Origin: Parelaphostrongylus tenuis
Taxonomy: Eukaryota; Nematoda; Chromadorea; Rhabditida; Metastrongylidae
NCBI GenBank assembly: GCA_019055375.1
Contig: JAHQIW010007400.1
Location: forward strand, 1 to 64,000
Direction of reading: 5' to 3'
Length of the DNA: 64,000 nt
Position 1 is the stretch's first letter. Each line of letters begins with the position of its first letter. Under the pieces are notes generated by a model, which was not told where the DNA came from, made no database searches, and saw nothing but the letters and a program-made list of their open reading frames with translations. A program made the translations under genes and the position numbers. This document shows, in pieces, positions 60,801-64,000 of the stretch.

Positions 60801-61182
60801 GGTAAGAGTAATACTGAATTAATTTATGAAGTGTAGGTAATAAAGAAGAGTTTAGCATGAAGATTGCTGCCTTTCGACTAGAAGTTCATGACGATGGAGC
60901 GCCGTTAGAACGGCTGTAGAACTGGAGGCTAAGTAGGTGTGGTGCACAGTAAGTGATGAAGTGGAATAAGACCAGCCAATATTATTGCTGACTTTTATGA
61001 TTGATACTGTCAGAATTAGAATACTGTTGTACTCGAAAATTGAATAGGGAACTCACGTATTCTCGCCATTATAATGAGAAACAACCATGCGGAAATAAGA
61101 AGCGGTGTACCAACATCATGCCATTGTAGTGCAGAAAACATCTGGATTATCAACAAACTATAAGGATGTTGATCAGCGTAAA
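45132..61182 (-). CDS. nhx-1: Na+/H+ exchanger (NHE/NHX family), 13 exons, 5' end unresolved
   Basis: The joined exons give about 519 residues in unbroken phase, without the start. The protein exchanges Na+ for H+ across the plasma membrane, setting intracellular pH. Motifs in order: [18 protein letters not shown] (early helix); [24 protein letters not shown] and [13 protein letters not shown] (amiloride-site helix); [35 protein letters not shown] (the key acidic ND pair); [43 protein letters not shown] (conserved Arg); [11 protein letters not shown]; and [13 protein letters not shown]. This order is diagnostic of plasma-membrane type NHEs. The cytoplasmic tail is short if the stop at 45132 is used, or about 80 residues longer if an exon at 44598-44855 is included. 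The nhx-1 label is only a suggestion from the neighbouring miR-84-like hairpin. Large introns hold RTE, mariner and SINE relics. Confidence 0.93.
45385..45580 (+). repeat. SINE family A copy upstream of the last firm NHE exon
   Basis: Forward copy: GACAGATAACGCGTCC, core GCGTCGGTAGTGCAACGGTT, B box GGTTCAAATCCCAGCTGACG and tail GAAGGCGGTTAAATAAAG. It lies in the short intron between NHE exons 45694-45753 and 45132-45299. Confidence 0.8.
45694..45753 (-). CDS. NHE gene exon: tail helix [10 protein letters not shown]
   Basis: The acceptor is AACTGTTTCAG and the donor is AATTAC|GTTAGT. It encodes [20 protein letters not shown], matching the M.GVE.I.G...Y/HW tail helix of NHEs. It joins in frame to Trp of the next exon. 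Confidence 0.85.
45974..46051 (-). CDS. NHE gene exon: [13 protein letters not shown]
   Basis: The acceptor is CATTTACAG and the donor is CAACAG|GTGTTA. It encodes [20 protein letters not shown] then KTVTQQ, the invariant G.TIKPLV...KV just after the last helix. A GTAAGT lies 17 bp further on, but using it breaks the frame of the next exon. Confidence 0.88.
46400..46722. mobile_element. fold-back family element (family C), copy 2, in an NHE intron
   Basis: It shares GGCGAGACCTCCGAAAC, CGTGTATGGC and the module GCGAGGTTTTAAAAACAGTC with copy 1 at 1.65-2.09 kb. The module occurs at both ends (46415 and 46690). Confidence 0.65.
47195..47580 (+). mobile_element. mariner relic, central transposase region, in an NHE intron
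   Basis: Plus-strand pieces resemble mariner around the first catalytic Asp and HNVRSHIA (the DNARPHTA motif), with several stops. It is more GC-rich than the host intron. A diverged, non-functional copy. Confidence 0.6.
48365..48441 (-). CDS. NHE gene exon: [11 protein letters not shown] helix
   Basis: The acceptor is ATAACTTCAG and the donor is TGTCAG|GTAACC. It encodes [20 protein letters not shown] then VTVFCQ, corresponding to the last transmembrane helix before the tail. Confidence 0.92.
48509..48634 (-). CDS. NHE gene exon: GYGGLRGAI helix
   Basis: The acceptor is TTCGCTCAG and the donor is CTAG|GTATGT. It encodes [20 protein letters not shown] then [20 protein letters not shown]. 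The Arg in GGLRGA is essential for function and folding in NHE proteins. Confidence 0.95.
48941..49190 (-). repeat. SINE family A copy, tandem with the next
   Basis: Reverse copy: AGAGTGGTGTGCAAAATCAT, GGGATTCGAACCCACATTTC (B box complement), GTTGCACTACGGACGCC, then AACCGTCGACGGTCTGGCGA. It sits in the NHE intron between 48634 and 50153. Confidence 0.8.
49196..49475 (-). repeat. SINE family A copy, full-length, tandem
   Basis: Reverse copy: TTTATTCGACCTCCACTTGC, AATGTGGAGTGCTGTGCAAA, TTGCACCACCGACGCTCG, AACCGTCGACGGTCTGACGA and TGTGTTGACAGACATTGG. It shows the full extent of the element, about 280 bp. Confidence 0.8.
50153..50268 (-). CDS. NHE gene exon: [11 protein letters not shown] helix
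   Basis: The acceptor is CCCTTTTCAG and the donor is ATTG|GTAGGA. It encodes [20 protein letters not shown] then [19 protein letters not shown]. The E.IIF.FLG.S motif is diagnostic. Confidence 0.93.
50770..50871 (-). CDS. NHE gene exon: cytosolic loop CGLMMKPYI
   Basis: The acceptor is GATTTTCAG and the donor is TCATG|GTGAGA. It encodes [20 protein letters not shown] then [13 protein letters not shown]. The counterpart in animal NHEs is CG..M..Y...N.S..S.TT.KY..K.L, so the match is clear. Confidence 0.92.
50956..51057 (-). CDS. NHE gene exon: [17 protein letters not shown]
   Basis: The acceptor is TATCCTAG and the donor is CTCGC|GTTCGT. It encodes [20 protein letters not shown] then [13 protein letters not shown], the NHE helix with SYL.AE..H.SGI.A. 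One base before Trp and two after Leu fit the neighbouring phases. Confidence 0.94.
51795..51895. repeat. TA microsatellite followed by a GA-rich tract
   Basis: A TA run to 51847, then GAGAGAGAGAGGAAGAAGGA-type purine sequence. It lies in an NHE intron. Confidence 0.9.
52055..52735 (-). mobile_element. RTE-type LINE 3' fragment in an NHE intron
   Basis: The minus strand reads [18 protein letters not shown] and [20 protein letters not shown] then [18 protein letters not shown], the conserved C-terminal part of nematode RTE polyproteins. It continues up to the region after the RT core near 52700. It lies inside the intron between NHE exons 53014-53168 and 50956-51057. Confidence 0.85.
53014..53168 (-). 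CDS. NHE gene exon: VLYN ... [11 protein letters not shown]
   Basis: The acceptor is GTCATTCAG and the donor is AA|GTCAGT. It encodes [18 protein letters not shown], then [20 protein letters not shown]. It continues the core directly after NDAVTI, as in all NHEs. It is separated from the previous exon by a 5.4 kb intron. Confidence 0.92.
53785..54352 (-). mobile_element. mariner relic with matching ends, same subfamily as 3.9-4.3 kb
   Basis: The minus strand encodes [20 protein letters not shown] and [17 protein letters not shown], and a C-terminal part containing [17 protein letters not shown]. The ends look inverted: GGAAAAAGACTCTTAACAT at the left and GTGTTAAGAATTTTTTTTC at the right. It is deleted at the N-terminal side. 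Confidence 0.75.
54765..55110 (+). mobile_element. RTE-type LINE 3' fragment
   Basis: The plus strand reads [20 protein letters not shown] and [20 protein letters not shown] then [10 protein letters not shown]. This is the same C-terminal block as the other RTE copies, opposite in strand to 52055-52735. Confidence 0.85.
55498..56015 (+). mobile_element. mariner relic with N-terminal DNA-binding region
   Basis: The left end TTAGGTCTTCTCATAAGTCTTG matches the ends of the fold-back elements at 11.34 and 15.64 kb. Frameshifted coding pieces include [20 protein letters not shown] and [20 protein letters not shown] (helix-turn-helix). The right half is missing. Confidence 0.75.
58086..58217 (-). 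repeat. SINE family A core fragment
   Basis: Reverse core: CCCAATGATTTTGAGTGATG, GGGACTCGAACCCATATCTC, GAACTGCACTACCGACGC and ACCACCACTCTTC. The 5' body is missing. It lies in the long NHE intron between exons 58561-58751 and 53014-53168. Confidence 0.75.
58561..58751 (-). CDS. NHE gene exon: transport core ([19 protein letters not shown])
   Basis: The acceptor is TTCTAAACAG and the donor is ACTATC|GTGAGT. Its 63 codons include [20 protein letters not shown] and [16 protein letters not shown], the ion-binding core. The Glu and Asp of ESLLND correspond to the essential acidic residues of NHEs. Confidence 0.96.
58814..58951 (-). CDS. NHE gene exon: FFLYLLPPI helix
   Basis: The acceptor is CGATTTCAG and the donor is ATAG|GTACAA. 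It encodes [20 protein letters not shown] then [29 protein letters not shown] is the amiloride-sensitivity motif of NHE transporters. Confidence 0.95.
59523..59645 (-). CDS. NHE gene exon: [12 protein letters not shown] helix
   Basis: The acceptor is TTTCCCTTTCCAG and the donor is CCAG|GTACGT. It encodes [20 protein letters not shown] then [14 protein letters not shown], a typical NHE transmembrane helix. The phase matches both neighbours. Confidence 0.92.
61057..61182 (-). CDS. NHE gene, first assigned exon
   Basis: The acceptor TTTCTTGAACAG precedes 61182 and a GTGAGT donor follows 61057. It reads [20 protein letters not shown] then [20 protein letters not shown], the NHE segment before transmembrane helix 2. 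A second acceptor (AATCCAG) would start it at 61141. The exon or exons with the start codon lie upstream; a possible one with phase-compatible ends is near 61.50-61.57 kb. Confidence 0.85.
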
Positions 61183-62059
61183 CTGTTCAAGAAATGAATG
61201 AATCTAGATACGGAAATCTTATTCTGTATTTGAAGCATTCGCTCACAAGTGATATACGTCTAATATTGCAAATTTGCTACGATGTCGTAGAAAAAAGCGA
61301 TCGTAAATATTATGCACTAATCTAAATTGACGACTAATTTCTTTTTTTTTCCTCTCCACAAAATTTTGACTGCCAGTTGAGGACACGGGAGGAGAATCAC
61401 AACAGCAAGACGATGACTTAAATCGTCGATCGTGTGAAATGGGCGGAACGACGTATCGTCGTTAAGAACTAATGAGTAGCGAACAGCACGTAAAGACTGA
61501 GAGATGAAGGCAGAAATGGTTGCAAGTCGTAGGTGTGATGGAGTGATCGTATCGCCGTGATCTAGAGTGAGAAAAACAAAATGATGCACTTCAATGAATC
61601 AGACGTCTCTCAGAATAGGTCCATCAGTGATGGATTTTTCAGTCGGACCGACCGACGGCGAAGCAATAAAACATAGAGGTGTGAAAACACCTTTTTTTTC
61701 ACGGAATTCTCCCACTGTTCGGTTGCCCTTTTCGATTTTTGACACAAGCTTTCAGCATTTTATAAACCATTGTTCGATAACCACGCAAGCTTATATTAGT
61801 GTCTGGATTTGCTCCGACCTATTTTCTGCTGAAACTCTTCTTTTAACAGTGGGATCGTTTTATTCTCTGAACAGTTATGGCACCATGTCAGACACTATGC
61901 TGCTACCTAGATTGTTAACAAATAAGATGATTTATTTAAAACAAATGTGTGAATAGGAAAGTGAATAAATGCTGTGATAAGCAGACGAAACAGTACAAAA
62001 ATGAGGTATTCGTCTATAATACGTATTCACTTGCACCACTTGCATAACCTCTATCGTCG

Positions 62060-62275
62060 GCAACTCCATCAATCATTTGAGTAAGTTGGGCGGTTACCAA
62101 CAAAGTTTCCATTTTTCTCTGTCACGCGTGAAGTTGTTCCAGCGAGATACGTACGTACGAAGGACACGAAAAGCATTCCACGTCGCGTTTATTTGCATCT
62201 CACTAAGTTTTTTTCCCCAAACACTTTGTGAGAGGATCTATCTCTGGACTCTGCCGTGGAAAACTGCGCGAAAAA
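62060..62275 (-). mobile_element. short RTE LINE 3' end fragment
   Basis: The sequence resembles the 3' end of the RTE copy at 52060-52180 on the same strand (GGGC/GGTACCAACAA, CTCTTCCATTTTTC, CGCG). It is diverged and carries no intact coding sequence. Confidence 0.5.
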
Positions 62276-62289
62276 GAAATTGTAATTTA

Positions 62290-63880
62290 CTTCGAATGTA
62301 ATCCTAGTAATTTGATAATAAGCTTTAGTTGAAGAGATGTACATGTAAGCCTCAACCTCGAACACGTAAGCACATTCACACCTATATAAATGATACTGCT
62401 GAGTGCCTATAAAAACGATCAATCACCTCGATGCAAGAGAGATAGGAATTCCTTCACCTGATCAGCGTTCTTTGAAGGGAAATGTTGTGCACTTATATTT
62501 CTAGCTTACGATGAACATCTATCACATTTGAGAAAGCAGTGATCTGACAAAAAAGCGTAATGTTTTGACGAACACTTGATTTTGATGGAGCTGCTCTCCC
62601 TGTACCATTTTCCAATCGAGCAGTAATACCACTCGCCCTTCCAACGTATCGGCGTTATTCAATAGCTTCCGCCTACCTAATGGACTCTAAGGACATCATA
62701 GTTTGCCTAAAGGAGTACTATGGAAAAATCAGACTGTCTTGTTGGTGGTCTTCTCGGTATGTTTTACAGCCTTCGACATGTAATCATTAGGAGCTCTTTT
62801 TTACTTGTTGCCGTTAATATTCATCTCTGACCGTAGTTGATCTGTGAGCGTATGCACCAAGGTGCTTGATGTTTTACTGGTCACGTGGGTGATAGCTTTG
62901 CACCTCCTTTGAACTCCGTAATATGGCACACATCTGACATCTTCATCTTTATGGTGCGTTTGATGTGATCGTTCTCTCACTTTTTGTGTGAAGTGTCCAT
63001 GTTTCCAATGAACGTGTGGACAGAAATATGCCCTATAAGGGCTCAATCGTGAGAACAGAGGTACCTGCTACTCATTCCTCTACGTATCCAGCACTTTCTA
63101 AGCTCACCAAATAAACTATTTCTTTTCTCTAAGTTTTGAAAGTAAGCCTTTCATCATAATGAGTTCTTCACCGAAACCCAGAATACAGATAGGTGAGTGT
63201 AAAGAGATAATCGCTTTACTATACAGCAGCGAGATTTCAGAAACACATTTGTATTCTATTACTTTGGACTTATGATGACTAACCATTCCATGCATGTTGT
63301 TCTACAATCCCAGCGTGTTTTGTGATGATTATGAGTCTTTTCGCGAAGCATTATCAATTCGATGGACTTTTGCAACTCGATAGCAAAGTAGTTTTCGAAT
63401 GTTTAAGGTGATGAAAAAATTTGAATGTGAAATAAAGGATATTTAAGTGAGGAACCATAGTGTGTTTCCAGAGTTCCCTTGTCCTTTACTGACTCAGCTA
63501 AGTTAGGAGTTATATATTAGCCCGATAAAAGTGTGGGAATAGGGATATCCTCCATCCATTGAGTTTTCCCTTCTTTTAAATATAATTTGTCGTGCTGAAT
63601 CTTTTCCGAAAATTCGTTTATTTACAAGATCGTCTTTCAGGCATTGTGCTATCACGAGTAGAATATGGGGCTGAACTGAATGGCTGTCTCATGCTTCTTG
63701 GAAGAAAGTATGACATTAATGAGCTGGTTGTATAATATCCGGAATAGTCCTGCACATTTTACAAATTTACTAAACCTAAAAGTGTGTTTTGGTGATCCAG
63801 ATTGGAGGTCATAAATTGATGGGAAGGCTGAGAATCCAATATTCTAAAGAAGCTGAGGTACCAAAGAGTATGTGCATTTT
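62290..63880. other. stretch with no supported feature
   Basis: Open frames up to 81 codons are present (for example minus 62801-63046) but show no recognised motif. Confidence 0.45.
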
Positions 63881-63884
63881 AAAA

Positions 63885-64000
63885 GGCTTCAGTGGCCTGC
63901 TGTTGCACCACTAAACTAGTGTTGTTATCTTAGCACAAAGGTTTAGTACTAATTTAGTGACGTTAGAAGGATGAATGGTTTGATGAGCTGGGTAAGCCAG
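63885..64000 (-). repeat. SINE family B fragment cut by the window edge
   Basis: It contains AGGCTTCAGTGGCCTGCTG and GGATGAATGGTTTGATGAGC, matching the reversed family body. The head lies beyond the window. Confidence 0.45.

Noticed and set aside
61594..61956. 120-codon open frame on the plus strand
   Set aside because: No recognisable motif, no splice or promoter context, and it overlaps the expected 5' region of the NHE gene on the other strand.

Overview
This window looks like intergenic and intronic DNA from a parasitic nematode of the hookworm/strongylid type. That is an inference. The supporting signs are AT-rich sequence, spliceosomal genes with TTTCAG-like acceptors and transposon-filled introns of up to several kb, a let-7 family microRNA, RTE-type LINE relics, many mariner relics and two tRNA-related SINE families. 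There are no bacterial operons, rRNAs or CRISPR arrays. Almost all long open frames here are chance frames or repeat relics; real protein-coding sequence is split into short exons that I joined by splice signals and phase.

Two multi-exon genes are well supported, both on the minus strand. The first (about 12.0-20.5 kb, with possible 5' exons up to 25.6 kb) encodes a SUN-domain ossification factor (SUCO/SLP1-like), a single-pass ER/nuclear-envelope protein. I can trace a PTFDEW motif, a SUN domain, a conserved coiled-coil block and a C-terminal membrane segment across 14 exons in phase. The second (about 45.1-61.2 kb, possibly down to 44.6 kb) encodes a plasma-membrane type Na+/H+ exchanger (NHE/NHX), traced over 13 exons in phase. 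It carries the [29 protein letters not shown] and GYGGLRGAI motifs.

The most interesting non-coding feature is at 42.47-42.57 kb, plus strand: a long stem-loop whose 5' arm begins with the let-7 seed TGAGGTAG and most resembles miR-84. It lies close to the 3' end of the exchanger gene. From memory, nhx-1 and mir-84 sit on the same cosmid in C. elegans, so this may be conserved synteny. A GC-rich tract lies about 0.1 kb upstream of the hairpin.

The rest is mobile-element debris. There is one near full-length decayed RTE LINE (8.0-10.9 kb) plus four fragments, and at least six mariner relics of several subfamilies. There are fold-back elements, one with a mariner-derived core. SINE family A (about 280 bp) has a tRNA-like core inside a long inverted repeat, and SINE family B (about 300 bp) has a tRNA-like head; each has eight or more copies. 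TA microsatellites are frequent, several next to SINE copies. Regions 5.3-7.2, 30.0-32.2, 34.3-37.0 and 62.3-63.9 kb hold nothing I can name.
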